Assembly: GCF_003596405.1 (NCBI RefSeq)
Contig: NZ_QYUR01000002.1
Span: 2,434,501 to 2,498,500, forward strand
DNA from: Pseudomonas cavernicola
GTDB lineage: Bacteria; Pseudomonadota; Gammaproteobacteria; Pseudomonadales; Pseudomonadaceae
Reading direction: 5' to 3'
Length of the DNA: 64,000 bases
The notes under the pieces were generated by a model, which saw only the letters and a program-made list of their open reading frames with translations, did not search any database and had not been told where the DNA came from. Position 1 is the first letter of the stretch. Each line of letters opens with the position of its first letter. Below, in pieces: positions 1-8,120 of the stretch. The position numbers and the translations under genes were made by a program.

Positions 1-1
1 T

Positions 2-334
2 AGCGCCGGCGACGAAGTGCTCAGAGCACTGGCGACGACCCTGAAAGCCCAGTTACGCAACATCGACATGATCTTTCGCTACGGCGGCGAAGAGTTTCTG
101 ATTCTGCTCTCCAACACCGGCCGGGAAGCGGCCGCCATGATCGGAGAGCGTCTGCGCCACGCGGTGCAGGAGCTGCAATGCCTGGCCCAAGGGCAGGCTA
201 TTGAGCTCTCCGCCAGCCTTGGCTGCGCCAATCTACTACCCGGGGAATCGGTAGACAGCCTGCTGCGCCGCGCGGACAGCGCGCTCTACATCGCCAAACG
301 CGATGGCCGTAATAGGCTGACCATGGCCGGCTGA
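2..334 (+). CDS. GGDEF-domain protein, C-terminal part (probable diguanylate cyclase, truncated by window edge)
   Basis: The reading frame is open from base 2 to the TGA at 332-334 and the N-terminus lies outside the window. The visible part is the second half of a GGDEF domain: RYGGEEF carries the GGEEF active-site signature of diguanylate cyclases, and the tail ADSALYIAKRDGRNR is the usual C-terminal helix. A functional enzyme would make cyclic di-GMP, the ligand read by LapD further along. Any sensor domain is not visible. The residues before GGEEF (LRNIDMIF) show no RxxD inhibitory site at the usual spacing. Confidence 0.9.
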   Translation, partial: SAGDEVLRALATTLKAQLRNIDMIFRYGGEEFLILLSNTGREAAAMIGERLRHAVQELQCLAQGQAIELSASLGCANLLPGESVDSLLRRADSALYIAKRDGRNRLTMAG

Positions 335-380
335 GCATGATTTGCTGAAAAACCGCCGCGCGCGACAAACCGCACACAAT

Positions 381-409
381 AAAAAAGGGGCTCAATGAGC
401 CCCTTTTTT
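381..409. terminator. Bidirectional intrinsic terminator
   Basis: A 7-bp perfect stem (GGGGCTC / GAGCCCC, 3-nt loop) is flanked by a run of A on the left and T on the right, so it can terminate from both sides. It lies between the convergent GGDEF gene and rluB. Confidence 0.88.
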
Positions 410-423
410 ACTAGCCAGGATTA

Positions 424-1821
424 TTACTCCGGCTTACGACCGCGACCGAAACCCGGTCGCTGACCTTCGCCAGCCGGCGGGCCACGGCGCTTGGCCGGTG
501 CACCAGCGGGTTTACGCGCCGGCCGATCAGCCAGCTCAATGCCTGGCCGCCCCGACTTACCGGCGCTCGGACGCTTTTTGTTGACATCGCTCGGGCGCTC
601 GGCCACTGGTGTGCCTCGGTTCTGCTCACCACGCCCAGCGGCTGGCCGCGGCGTACGCGGACCGCGCTCAGCGGACTCAGAACGCGGACCACTGCGCTGC
701 GGACGCTCACCACCCTCAGGGCGCGGGTTACGACGCTCGCTCGAATCTGAGCGCGGGCCGCTACGCTGCGGACGCTCGCCGCCTTCAGGACGCGGGCTGC
801 GCACCGGCCGCTCGCCACTACGCTGCGGACGCTCATTACCCTCGCCACGCGGAGCCCGAACTGGGCGCTCGCCTGCCTCGGGACGCGGAGCACGGGACGG
901 ACGCTCGCCACCTTCGCTGTTCGCTACGGGGCCACCGTGGGCCGGACGCAGGGTTCTCGCCGGGCGCTCGCCACGCCCCACAGGCTTAGCCGATTTACGC
1001 TGCATGCGGTCGAGCTTCTCGCGGATCTTGGCCTTCATCCCCTGCTGAACAATAGGCGCCAAGCCTACTTCGGCACTGAGGATGTCCACTTCACCCTGGC
1101 TCATTTCGCGCCAGCGCCCCATGGTCAAGTCGGAAGTCAGGAACACCGGCCCGAAACGCACGCGCTTCAACCGACTGACCACCAAGCCCTGAGATTCCCA
1201 CAGGCGCCGCACTTCACGGTTACGACCTTCCATCACCACGCAGTGGTACCAATGGTTGAAGCCTTCACCGCCGGGCGCTTCCTTGATATCGGTAAAGCGC
1301 GCCGGGCCGTCTTCCAACAGCACGCCGTTCTTCAAGCGCAAGAGCATGTCTTCATCGACTTCGCCACGCACCCGCACGGCGTATTCGCGGTCCATCTGGT
1401 ACGACGGGTGCATCAAGCGGTTGGCCAGCTCACCGTCGGTGGTGAACATCAGCAGACCGGTGGTGTTGATGTCGAGGCGGCCGATATTGATCCAGCGCCC
1501 CTCTTTCGGCCGTGGCAGGCGATCGAATACGGTGGGGCGGCCTTCTGGATCGTCGCGGGTGCAGATTTCACCGTCAGGCTTGTTGTAGATCAGCACGCGG
1601 CGCGTTGCTTCCGCGGCCTCTTCGCGCTTGAGCAGGCGACCATCGATGGCGATGGCATCATGCAGATCAACACGCTGACCAAGGGTGGCAGCGTTGCCGT
1701 TGACCTTGACCCGGCCTTCGCCGATCCAGGCTTCAACGTCGCGGCGCGAGCCAAGGCCCATGCGCGCCAGGACTTTCTGCAGTTTTTCCCCGGCGGGACT
1801 GTATTCTTCGGACTCACTCAT
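424..1821 (-). CDS. rluB: 23S rRNA pseudouridine synthase RluB with long Arg/Pro/Gly-rich tail
   Basis: Member of the RsuA/RluB/RluE/RluF family, which isomerises one uridine in 23S rRNA helix 80 (U2605 in E. coli). The ATG at 1821 is chosen because GGGAGGT lies just upstream; the longer frame to 1854 lacks such a site. An S4 RNA-binding domain covers about residues 11-55 (EKLQKVLARMGLGSRR). The catalytic motif GRLDINTTGLLMFTTDG has the nucleophile Asp117. From about residue 285 the protein becomes a roughly 180-residue basic, disordered tail built of repeats such as GERPQRSGPRS. Tails of this kind occur in Pseudomonas RluB, but length varies. Confidence 0.93.
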   Translation of the reverse strand: MSESEEYSPAGEKLQKVLARMGLGSRRDVEAWIGEGRVKVNGNAATLGQRVDLHDAIAIDGRLLKREEAAEATRRVLIYNKPDGEICTRDDPEGRPTVFDRLPRPKEGRWINIGRLDINTTGLLMFTTDGELANRLMHPSYQMDREYAVRVRGEVDEDMLLRLKNGVLLEDGPARFTDIKEAPGGEGFNHWYHCVVMEGRNREVRRLWESQGLVVSRLKRVRFGPVFLTSDLTMGRWREMSQGEVDILSAEVGLAPIVQQGMKAKIREKLDRMQRKSAKPVGRGERPARTLRPAHGGPVANSEGGERPSRAPRPEAGERPVRAPRGEGNERPQRSGERPVRSPRPEGGERPQRSGPRSDSSERRNPRPEGGERPQRSGPRSESAERGPRTPRPAAGRGEQNRGTPVAERPSDVNKKRPSAGKSGRPGIELADRPARKPAGAPAKRRGPPAGEGQRPGFGRGRKPE

Positions 1822-1952
1822 TCTGGGCACCTCCCGGTGTAACAATCTGGTCACCTGCGGCGAGGACTCGCCGAGGGGCGCGCATCATACGCTGCGCAGC
1901 CTATCAAGCCTAGCGCATCTCCCCGCCTTAGCTGGCACCACCCGATGAAAGA

Positions 1953-2744
1953 TCAGTCGCGGGTAGCCTCTTCCTCGTCCGGCAAGGCTTCCTCGTGCTT
2001 GTCGCCGTGCTCCGCTTCGGCATCGGCCAGGTCATCGAAATCGGTTTTCAGGCCCTGCTCCATCGAATCCAACTCCGCCAACAAGCTGCTGAAACTGGTT
2101 TCATCCCGCGGAGGCACCACCACCTCAGCCAAATCGGCCAGGTCGGCGCGGGCCTGCAAACCCTCCGGCACCGGCAGATCGTCGTCAAAGGCCAGCACCG
2201 GTTCCGGCTCCAACTCGCGCAGCGCGGCCAGCGGCGGCAGCTCATCGAGGTTCTTCAGGTTGAAGTGATCGAGAAACAGCTTGGTGGTGGCGAACATCGC
2301 CGGCTTACCTGGCACATCGCGATAACCGACGACGCGAATCCACTCACGCTCGAGCAAGGTCTTGACGATATGGCTATTCACCGCCACGCCGCGAATATCC
2401 TCGATCTCGCCGCGCGTAATCGGCTGGCGGTAGGCGATCAGCGCCAGGGTTTCCAGCATGGCGCGGGAATAGCGCTGCGGCCGCTCCTCCCAGAGTCGGC
2501 CGACCCAAGGCGCGTACTGCTCACGCACCTGCAGGCGGTAACCCGAAGCCACTTCCTTCAGCTCGAAGGCCCGTCCTTCACAGGACTTACCCAGTAGCAC
2601 CAAGGCCTTTTTAAACACGGCCGGCTCGGGCCGCTCAGCTTCTTCAAACAGCTCAAAAAAGCGTTCAAGCGACTGCGGCTTGCCGGAAGCCAGGAGGAAA
2701 GCTTCGAGTAGCGAGGCCAGCTCGCGGGGGTCGGTCAGGTTCAT
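1953..2744 (-). CDS. scpB: Segregation and condensation protein B
   Basis: ScpB is the kleisin-associated winged-helix subunit of the SMC-ScpAB condensin, which compacts and separates chromosomes. The conserved block RYSRAMLETLALIAYRQPITRGEIEDIRGV and the following VVGYRDVPGKPAMFATT are diagnostic. At 263 residues it is longer than minimal ScpB because of an acidic C-terminal tail (DDLADAEAEHGDKHEEALPDEEE). It lies 11 bases after scpA, so the two are very probably one transcript. The smc gene itself is not in this window. Confidence 0.95.
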   Translation of the reverse strand: MNLTDPRELASLLEAFLLASGKPQSLERFFELFEEAERPEPAVFKKALVLLGKSCEGRAFELKEVASGYRLQVREQYAPWVGRLWEERPQRYSRAMLETLALIAYRQPITRGEIEDIRGVAVNSHIVKTLLEREWIRVVGYRDVPGKPAMFATTKLFLDHFNLKNLDELPPLAALRELEPEPVLAFDDDLPVPEGLQARADLADLAEVVVPPRDETSFSSLLAELDSMEQGLKTDFDDLADAEAEHGDKHEEALPDEEEATRD

Positions 2745-2755
2745 CTTTCGACTCT

Positions 2756-3583
2756 TTATTCTGCTCGCGCACGCACATGGATAGGCCCAAAGGCTTCATT
2801 TTGCACCAGCTCGACCAGGGATTCCTTGATCAATTCGAGCACCGCCATAAAGGTCACCACCACGCCGAGGCGCCCCTCTTCGGCGCGGAACAAGGCCACG
2901 AACGGCACAAACGCTCCGCCCTTGAGGCGTTCCAGCACCTCGCTCATCCGCTCGCGGGTCGACAGCGCCTCTCGTGTCACCTGGTGGCTCTCGAACATAT
3001 CGGCACGGCGCAACACCTCGGCCATCGACAGCAGCAGCTCTTCCAGGCTTACGTCGGGTAACAGCTTGCGCGCCCGCGCTTGCGGTGCATCCAGGCACGG
3101 AACCGTATGATCACGACCAACCCGCGGCAATTGATCGATGCCTTCCGCTGCAGCCTTATAGCGTTCGTACTCCTGCAGCCGACGAATCAGTTCGGCGCGC
3201 GGGTCATCCTCCTCTTCCTCCGCCTCGCTGGAGCGCGGTAACAACATGCGCGACTTGATTTCGGCGAGCATCGCTGCCATCACCAGGTACTCGGCGGCCA
3301 ACTCCAGGCGCACGGACTGCATCAACTCGACATAACCCATGTACTGACGGGTAATTTCCGCCACCGGGATATCCAGCACGTCTATGTTCTGTTTGCGAAT
3401 CAGGTACAGCAGCAGGTCAAGCGGGCCTTCGAAGGCTTCGAGGAACACCTCCAGCGCATCCGGCGGAATATACAAATCCAGCGGCAACTCGGTGACGGCC
3501 TTGCCATATACCAGAGCGAACGGTAGCTCCTGCTGCGCGCCGGCTTGGCTGTCTGAAGGATCTACTGGCGATTTGTCCTGCAT
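2756..3583 (-). CDS. scpA: Segregation and condensation protein A (kleisin)
   Basis: ScpA bridges the SMC heads in bacterial condensin. The N-terminal kleisin signature FEGPLDLLLYLIRKQNIDVLDIPVAEIT is intact, as is the C-terminal winged-helix segment (LGVVVTFMAVLELIKESLVELVQ). I choose the ATG at 3583 because AGAGGAA precedes it by 4 nt; the frame can be extended to a TTG at 3625. The residues before FLEAFEGP (about 45, Ser/Pro/Gln-rich) are longer than in many orthologues and may be flexible. Operon with scpB. Confidence 0.93.
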   Translation of the reverse strand: MQDKSPVDPSDSQAGAQQELPFALVYGKAVTELPLDLYIPPDALEVFLEAFEGPLDLLLYLIRKQNIDVLDIPVAEITRQYMGYVELMQSVRLELAAEYLVMAAMLAEIKSRMLLPRSSEAEEEEDDPRAELIRRLQEYERYKAAAEGIDQLPRVGRDHTVPCLDAPQARARKLLPDVSLEELLLSMAEVLRRADMFESHQVTREALSTRERMSEVLERLKGGAFVPFVALFRAEEGRLGVVVTFMAVLELIKESLVELVQNEAFGPIHVRARAE

Positions 3584-3690
3584 ATATTCCTCTGGATCGG
3601 GCATAAGTCGCGCAATTTCGGCCAAGGCCAGAAAGTTGCCACGTCCACATGCTGTGCCAAACTTAAATAGTTAGGAACGTTCACTTCAAT

Positions 3691-3715
3691 GGGTTCTAAC
3701 AGAACCCTTGGGAGG
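3691..3715 (+). promoter_or_regulatory. Leader inverted repeat plus Shine-Dalgarno of the PA2779-family gene
   Basis: GGGTTCT-AAC-AGAACCC (3691-3707) is a perfect 7-bp palindrome. It ends 2 bases before the SD GGGAGG (3710-3715), which serves the GTG start at 3722. A hairpin here could mask the ribosome site, or the DNA palindrome could be an operator. There is no poly-T run, so a terminator is unlikely. Confidence 0.5.
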
Positions 3716-3721
3716 CGCGCC

Positions 3722-4078
3722 GTGAAAACATTAACAATGGTCTTCAGTGTTGTTTTGATGTTCGCATGCCTGGCTTTAGTCCAATCGTCTACGTCGCAAG
3801 CTGGGATGATCTCGACGCAAGAAGTCGTAGCCGCACAACAGGCCGAGGTCGACCGCGACAAAGTCCGCGAATTTTTGAACCGCGCTAGCGTGCAGGAAAA
3901 AATGCAGGCTCTGGGCGTCCAAGCGACGTTTGCCGAAGACCGTGTCGATGCCTTGACGGTGCAGGAAGTCACCCTTCTTGCCCAACGGATCGATGCTCTG
4001 CCTGCCGGTGGCGCCCTCAGCACCACCGATATCATGATCATCTTGCTGATCGCCATTCTGATCGCCATAGCCGTCTGA
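3722..4078 (+). CDS. PA2779-family small membrane/exported protein
   Basis: 118-residue protein whose start is the GTG at 3722, placed by GGGAGG upstream. It has a hydrophobic N-terminal segment or signal (about residues 5-25). A charged helical middle follows, with VDRDKVREFLNRASVQEKMQALGV and FAEDRVDALTVQEVTLLAQRIDALP. A very hydrophobic C-terminal helix (IMIILLIAILIAIAV) ends the protein. This layout matches the PA2779 family, whose function is unknown. Members usually sit beside a PA2778-type cysteine-peptidase/TPR gene; no such partner is next to it here, so it looks like an orphan. Confidence 0.75.
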   Translation: MKTLTMVFSVVLMFACLALVQSSTSQAGMISTQEVVAAQQAEVDRDKVREFLNRASVQEKMQALGVQATFAEDRVDALTVQEVTLLAQRIDALPAGGALSTTDIMIILLIAILIAIAV

Positions 4079-4091
4079 GCTCGGCGTTACC

Positions 4092-4163
4092 CTAGCCGAG
4101 GGGGTAACTCATCGACAGCCACAGGTGCCACTCGGCGTATTCCGGCACCTGCGACTGAATAAG
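4092..4163 (-). pseudogene. Remnant of a trpS internal segment
   Basis: Read on the minus strand this stretch encodes 23 residues beginning LIQSQVPEYAEWHLWLSM and then a TAG. It aligns with the internal TrpS segment FIQSQVPEHAELHLLLSM encoded around 5087-5142. By eye, 44 of 54 nucleotides match between 4110-4163 and 5087-5140. It sits only 14 bases beyond the trpS stop codon, so it is probably a relic of a partial duplication or of a second TrpS copy. No start or full domain remains. Confidence 0.7.
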
Positions 4164-4177
4164 CCGGGGGCGCCGAG

Positions 4178-5392
4178 TTATCGGTAATTCAAACCCAAGG
4201 CCAAACGAACCTCGGTGAGGGTTTCACGCGCTTCATCACGAGCCCGCTCAGCGCCCTCAGCGAGAATGCTGCGCACGAGATCTGGACTGTCCTGGTAATC
4301 GATGGCGCGCGCCTGCAAGGGCTTCAGTTCAGCCTGAACCGCCTCGATCAACGGCGCCTTGCAGTCTAGGCAGCCAATTCCGGCGCTTTTGCAGCCCTGC
4401 TGCACCCACTCCCGAGTCTCGCTACTGGAGTAAACCTCATGCAACAGCCACACCGGGCAGCGCGCCGGATCACCCGGATCGGTGCGATGAACCCGCGCGG
4501 GGTCGGTCGGCATGCGTTTTAGCTTGTCCTCCACCTCCTCGGTTGTATCGCGCAGGTAGATGGCATTGCTATTCGACTTGGACATCCTTCTGCCGTCCAG
4601 CCCGGTCATCTTCGGCGTGTCGCTGAGCAGCGCCTGCGGTTCCGGCAGCAAGACCTTACCGCCGCCCTCCAGATAGCCGAACAATCGCTCTTTATCCCCG
4701 AGGGTCACGCTCTGCAGCTCTTTGAGCAGCGCGCGTGCGGTCTCCAGCGCCTCGATATCGCCCTGCTCCTGAAAGGCTTTGCGCAGGCTGTTGTAGAGTT
4801 TGGCGGTTTTCTTGCCGAGCTTGAGGATCGCCGCCTCGGCCTTGTCCTCGAAGCCCGGTTCGCGGCCGTACAGATGATTGAAACGCCGCGCGACGTCGCG
4901 GGCGAACTCGATGTGCGGCAACTGGTCAGCACCAACCGGCACCAGACCGGCGCGATACAACAGGATGTCGGCCGTCTGCAACAAGGGGTAGCCGAGAAAG
5001 CCATAGGTGCTGAGGTCTTTGTGGTGCAGTTGATCCTGTTGCTCTTTATAGGAGGGTACCCGCTCCAGCCAACTGAGAGGGCAGATCATCGACAGCAGCA
5101 AGTGCAGCTCGGCGTGTTCCGGCACTTGTGACTGGATGAACAAGGTCGCCGAACTGGGGCTGACGCCTGCGGCCAGCCAGTCCACCGCCATCTCCATGAC
5201 ATGCTGGGATATCTGCCCGACCTCATCGTAATCAGTGGTCAGCGCATGCCAGTCGACGATGCAGAAAAAGCATTCGTACTCGTGCTGCAACTTGACCCAG
5301 TTCTTCAGCACGCCATGGTAGTGACCGAGGTGTAAACGGCCGCTGGGGCACATGCCCGATAGCACGCGCCGCTGAGAATCAACGAGGCTCAA
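4178..5392 (-). CDS. trpS: Tryptophan--tRNA ligase with a four-cysteine Fe-S-type motif
   Basis: Class I aminoacyl-tRNA synthetase charging tRNA-Trp. The HIGH-type motif is HLGH (residues 21-24) and the KMSKS motif is RMSKS within GLDGRRMSKSNSNAIYL. The TTG at 5392 is preferred because AAGGA lies 7 nt upstream; the open frame runs on to 5476 but would overlap yciO. A family-specific insertion of about 60 residues precedes KMSKS. Near the C-terminus four cysteines occur as C-x21-C-x6-C-x2-C (ARC ... GCKSAGIGCLDCK), resembling the [4Fe-4S] motif described for Thermotoga TrpRS. Confidence 0.95.
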   Translation of the reverse strand: MSLVDSQRRVLSGMCPSGRLHLGHYHGVLKNWVKLQHEYECFFCIVDWHALTTDYDEVGQISQHVMEMAVDWLAAGVSPSSATLFIQSQVPEHAELHLLLSMICPLSWLERVPSYKEQQDQLHHKDLSTYGFLGYPLLQTADILLYRAGLVPVGADQLPHIEFARDVARRFNHLYGREPGFEDKAEAAILKLGKKTAKLYNSLRKAFQEQGDIEALETARALLKELQSVTLGDKERLFGYLEGGGKVLLPEPQALLSDTPKMTGLDGRRMSKSNSNAIYLRDTTEEVEDKLKRMPTDPARVHRTDPGDPARCPVWLLHEVYSSSETREWVQQGCKSAGIGCLDCKAPLIEAVQAELKPLQARAIDYQDSPDLVRSILAEGAERARDEARETLTEVRLALGLNYR

Positions 5393-5439
5393 ACAGATTT
5401 CCTTTACCGAACCAACAGAAAGCCAATTATAGCCAGCAC

Positions 5440-6069
5440 CTATGCGCCGCCAACAAAAGGCGTCGGATCGCCACAACCAACACGGACAATTTCTGGTTCA
5501 TCGTCGACCAGGTTGACCACGGTAGAAGCTTCCAGGCCGCCAAAACCGCCATCCAGGATCAGGTCGACCTGATGCTCCAGCACCTGACGCATCTCGTGCG
5601 GATCGCTCATCGGTACATCCTCGCCGGGCAGGATCAGGCTGACACTCATCAGCGGCCCACCAAGCGCCTCCAGCAGTGCCTGGGCAATCGGATGGCTTGG
5701 CACCCGCAAGCCAATGGTACGGCGCTTGGGATGCAACAGCATGCGCGGCACTTCGCGGGTGGCGCTCAGAATGAAGGTGTAGGGCCCCGGCGTATGGCCT
5801 TTGAGCAAGCGGAAAGCGCCGGTATCGACCTTGGCGAACAGCCCCAACTGCGACAGGTCACGGCAGACCAGGGTGAAGTTGTGCTTATCGTCCAACTGGC
5901 GCAGGCGGCGGATCCGCTCCACCGCACTCTTATCGCCGATATGACAGCCCAGCGCATAGGAGGAATCCGTTGGGTAGATGATCACCCCGCCGGCTTTGAT
6001 GATTTCCACCGCCTGTTTAATCAGGCGCGCCTGGGGATTTTCCGGGTGAACCTGGAAGAATTGACTCAC
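5440..6069 (-). CDS. yciO: Sua5/YciO/YrdC-family protein YciO
   Basis: 209-residue member of the threonylcarbamoyl-AMP synthase superfamily. It opens SQFFQVHPENPQARLIKQAVEI and has the nucleotide-pocket motif YPTDSSYALGC, then RRTIGLRVPSHPIAQALLEALGGP. This is the YciO subtype rather than TsaC, so its exact role in tRNA t6A formation is uncertain. The start is the GTG at 6069, with CAGGGAG upstream; the longer frame to 6294 lies in rnm. It ends 47 bases before the trpS start and begins 13 bases after rnm, giving an apparent rnm-yciO-trpS operon. Confidence 0.9.
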   Translation of the reverse strand: MSQFFQVHPENPQARLIKQAVEIIKAGGVIIYPTDSSYALGCHIGDKSAVERIRRLRQLDDKHNFTLVCRDLSQLGLFAKVDTGAFRLLKGHTPGPYTFILSATREVPRMLLHPKRRTIGLRVPSHPIAQALLEALGGPLMSVSLILPGEDVPMSDPHEMRQVLEHQVDLILDGGFGGLEASTVVNLVDDEPEIVRVGCGDPTPFVGGA

Positions 6070-6082
6070 GGAAACTCCCTGT

Positions 6083-6946
6083 TCAGAGGGCAGCAGATTG
6101 CTGGACATGGTCGAAACGCAACCAGAGCGGTGGAAGATCATCTGGCAATGGGCGGTACATGCCCAGTTCAGACCAGTCTCCCGGTGCATGGAAATCACTG
6201 CCGACACTGGCCAGTAAGCCAAATTCACGCGCCAGAATGGCCAGGCTGCCGACTTGTTCCGCCGGCTGCATACCATTGACCACCTCAAGCGCATGACCGC
6301 CAGCCTGGATGAAGGCGGCGATCAGTTTGCGCCTCTTGCTGCGGGTGAAGTCGTACTGCCAGGCGTGCGCCAGACTGACCCAGGCGCCCGCCTCACGCAG
6401 GGTACCGACCGCCTGCTCGAGGGTCGGCCAATGCTGTTTGACGTCACCCAATTTGCCGGAGCCCAACCACTTGCGAAACGCCTCGGCGCGATCGCGCACA
6501 TGCCCCGCACGCACCAGGAACTCGGCAAAGTGCGGCCGCGCCGGCGCATTACCACTGTCACCTAACTCTTGCTGGATAGCCCGCGCGCCTTCGAGTGCGC
6601 CCGGCATACCCTTGGCTTCCAGGCGCTTGTCGATTTCTTCGGCGCGCAACCAGCGGCCATCGCGCAACTCAGCAATCGCCTGCAGCAGCGCCGGCGAAGT
6701 GGCCGCAAAGCCGTAGCCGAGCACATGAATGGTCGCACCACCCCAGGTACAGGACAGTTCCACGCCATTGATCAGCTGCATATCCAGCGCAGTGGCGGCA
6801 ACACGAGCCTCGTCGAGGCCCTCCAGGGTGTCGTGATCGGTCAATGCCAGCATGCGCACACCGCGTTCATGGGCGCGCGCGACCACTACGGCGGGCGCTA
6901 AGGCACCGTCGGAGGCCGTGCTGTGGCAATGCAGATCAACGTTCAT
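6083..6946 (-). CDS. rnm: PHP-domain 5'-3' exoribonuclease (RNase AM, YciV)
   Basis: 287-residue PHP phosphoesterase. N-terminal metal motif DLHCHSTASDG, then LTDHDTLEG, GVELSC, and C-terminal SVGSDFHAPGDW supply the His/Asp ligands of the trinuclear metal site. The E. coli homologue YciV/RNase AM matures 5' ends of rRNA and degrades short RNAs and 3',5'-bisnucleotides. First gene of the leftward rnm-yciO-trpS group, divergent from yciB. Confidence 0.9.
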   Translation of the reverse strand: MNVDLHCHSTASDGALAPAVVVARAHERGVRMLALTDHDTLEGLDEARVAATALDMQLINGVELSCTWGGATIHVLGYGFAATSPALLQAIAELRDGRWLRAEEIDKRLEAKGMPGALEGARAIQQELGDSGNAPARPHFAEFLVRAGHVRDRAEAFRKWLGSGKLGDVKQHWPTLEQAVGTLREAGAWVSLAHAWQYDFTRSKRRKLIAAFIQAGGHALEVVNGMQPAEQVGSLAILAREFGLLASVGSDFHAPGDWSELGMYRPLPDDLPPLWLRFDHVQQSAAL

Positions 6947-7080
6947 CTGGGTGGTTCTCTCAGTTCTGAAAAAGTCTTCCCGACTGTTTCAGAAAACGCC
7001 GAACCCGCTACAGGCCCGGACTCGGCTCTCGACAATTGCAGGCTAGCGTCTGCGATTGCGGGCGGCACATCCTGTACCGC

Positions 7081-7109
7081 GGGAAACTCTGACGCGTTCG
7101 GAGTTTCCC
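7081..7109. promoter_or_regulatory. Inverted repeat between divergent rnm and yciB
   Basis: GGGAAACTC ... GAGTTTCCC, perfect 9-bp arms with an 11-nt loop, 52 bases before the yciB start. It could be a leader hairpin or an operator for the divergent pair. No U-tract follows. Confidence 0.45.
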
Positions 7110-7160
7110 TACTGGTTTGGTTTGTTATTATGCCGGCACATCCTGCTTCTGGCTGCCACT

Positions 7161-7763
7161 GTGAAACAATTCATCGACTTCATCCCGCTTATCCTGTTCT
7201 TTATCGTTTACAAGCTCGAACCACGCGCGGTTGAACTGGCCGGCAATACCTACATGCTAGGCGGTATTTTCAGTGCCACCGCGATGTTGATCGTCAGTTC
7301 TGTGGTGGTCTACGGCATTTTTTTCCTGTTGCAGCGCAAACTGGAGAAAAGCCAGTGGCTGACCCTGATCGCCTGCTTGGTATTCGGTAGCCTGACGCTG
7401 GCCTTCCACAGTGAGACTTTCCTCAAATGGAAGGCACCAGTGGTCAGCTGGCTGTTCGCCTTGGGTTTTGCCGGCAGCCACTTTATCGGTGAGCAGCCGC
7501 TGATCCAGCGCATCATGGGTCATGCCATGAGCCTGCCCCAGCCTATCTGGACCCGTCTGAATATTGCCTGGATTGCGTTCTTTCTCGTCAGTGGCGCTGC
7601 CAACCTGTTTGTCGCGTTCACCTTCCAGAGCATCTGGGTCGATTTCAAGGTATTCGGCAGCCTAGGCATGACCCTGCTGTTCTTGATCGGCCAAGGCTTG
7701 TTCCTCGCTCGCCATATCCATGATGTCGAACCCGACCCGTCTGCCACTAAAAGCAAGGACTGA
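7161..7763 (+). CDS. yciB: Inner-membrane septation protein A (YciB/IspZ family)
   Basis: 200-residue polytopic inner-membrane protein opening [20 protein letters not shown], the hallmark of the family; [23 protein letters not shown] and the closing NLFVAFTFQ...[16 protein letters not shown] are also typical. Five or so hydrophobic helices are visible. YciB interacts with cell-wall elongation and division factors in enterobacteria. The start is the GTG at 7161, matching the family N-terminus. Its stop lies 1 base before the yciI start, so the two are co-transcribed. Confidence 0.93.
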   Translation: MKQFIDFIPLILFFIVYKLEPRAVELAGNTYMLGGIFSATAMLIVSSVVVYGIFFLLQRKLEKSQWLTLIACLVFGSLTLAFHSETFLKWKAPVVSWLFALGFAGSHFIGEQPLIQRIMGHAMSLPQPIWTRLNIAWIAFFLVSGAANLFVAFTFQSIWVDFKVFGSLGMTLLFLIGQGLFLARHIHDVEPDPSATKSKD

Positions 7764-7764
7764 C

Positions 7765-8064
7765 ATGCTCTACGCGATCATTGCCACCGATGTAGCCAAC
7801 TCGCTGGAAAACCGTCTAGCCGCCCGCCCCGCCCACCTGGCTCGGCTAGAACAACTGAAGAATGAAGGCCGCCTGGTGCTCGCCGGCCCGCACCCGGCGG
7901 TAGATAGCAATGATCCTGGCGCCGCCGGCTTCACCGGCAGCCTGATCGTCGCCGAATTTGAATCCCTCGGCGCCGCCCAGAACTGGGCCGACGCAGATCC
8001 CTACCGGGCTGCCGGGGTCTATGCCAGCGTACTGGTGAAACCCTTCAAGCTCGTACTCCCCTGA
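7765..8064 (+). CDS. yciI: YciI family protein
   Basis: 99 residues, closely matching E. coli YciI in length and in the run [30 protein letters not shown], followed by [13 protein letters not shown]. The conserved His and Asp of the ferredoxin-like fold are present. The biochemical role is not established. AAGGA at 7755-7759 sets the ATG at 7765, inside the end of yciB's ribosome footprint. Confidence 0.92.
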   Translation: MLYAIIATDVANSLENRLAARPAHLARLEQLKNEGRLVLAGPHPAVDSNDPGAAGFTGSLIVAEFESLGAAQNWADADPYRAAGVYASVLVKPFKLVLP

Positions 8065-8120
8065 GCGCAACTAAAGCCGCAGGCCGCAACACATATAACA
8101 ACTAGGAAATAGGAGTTCCG

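Noticed and set aside
491-1842. Several plus-strand open frames (185, 126 and 301 codons) opposite rluB
   Set aside because: They mirror the repetitive tail and body of rluB; no ribosome sites and no family match.
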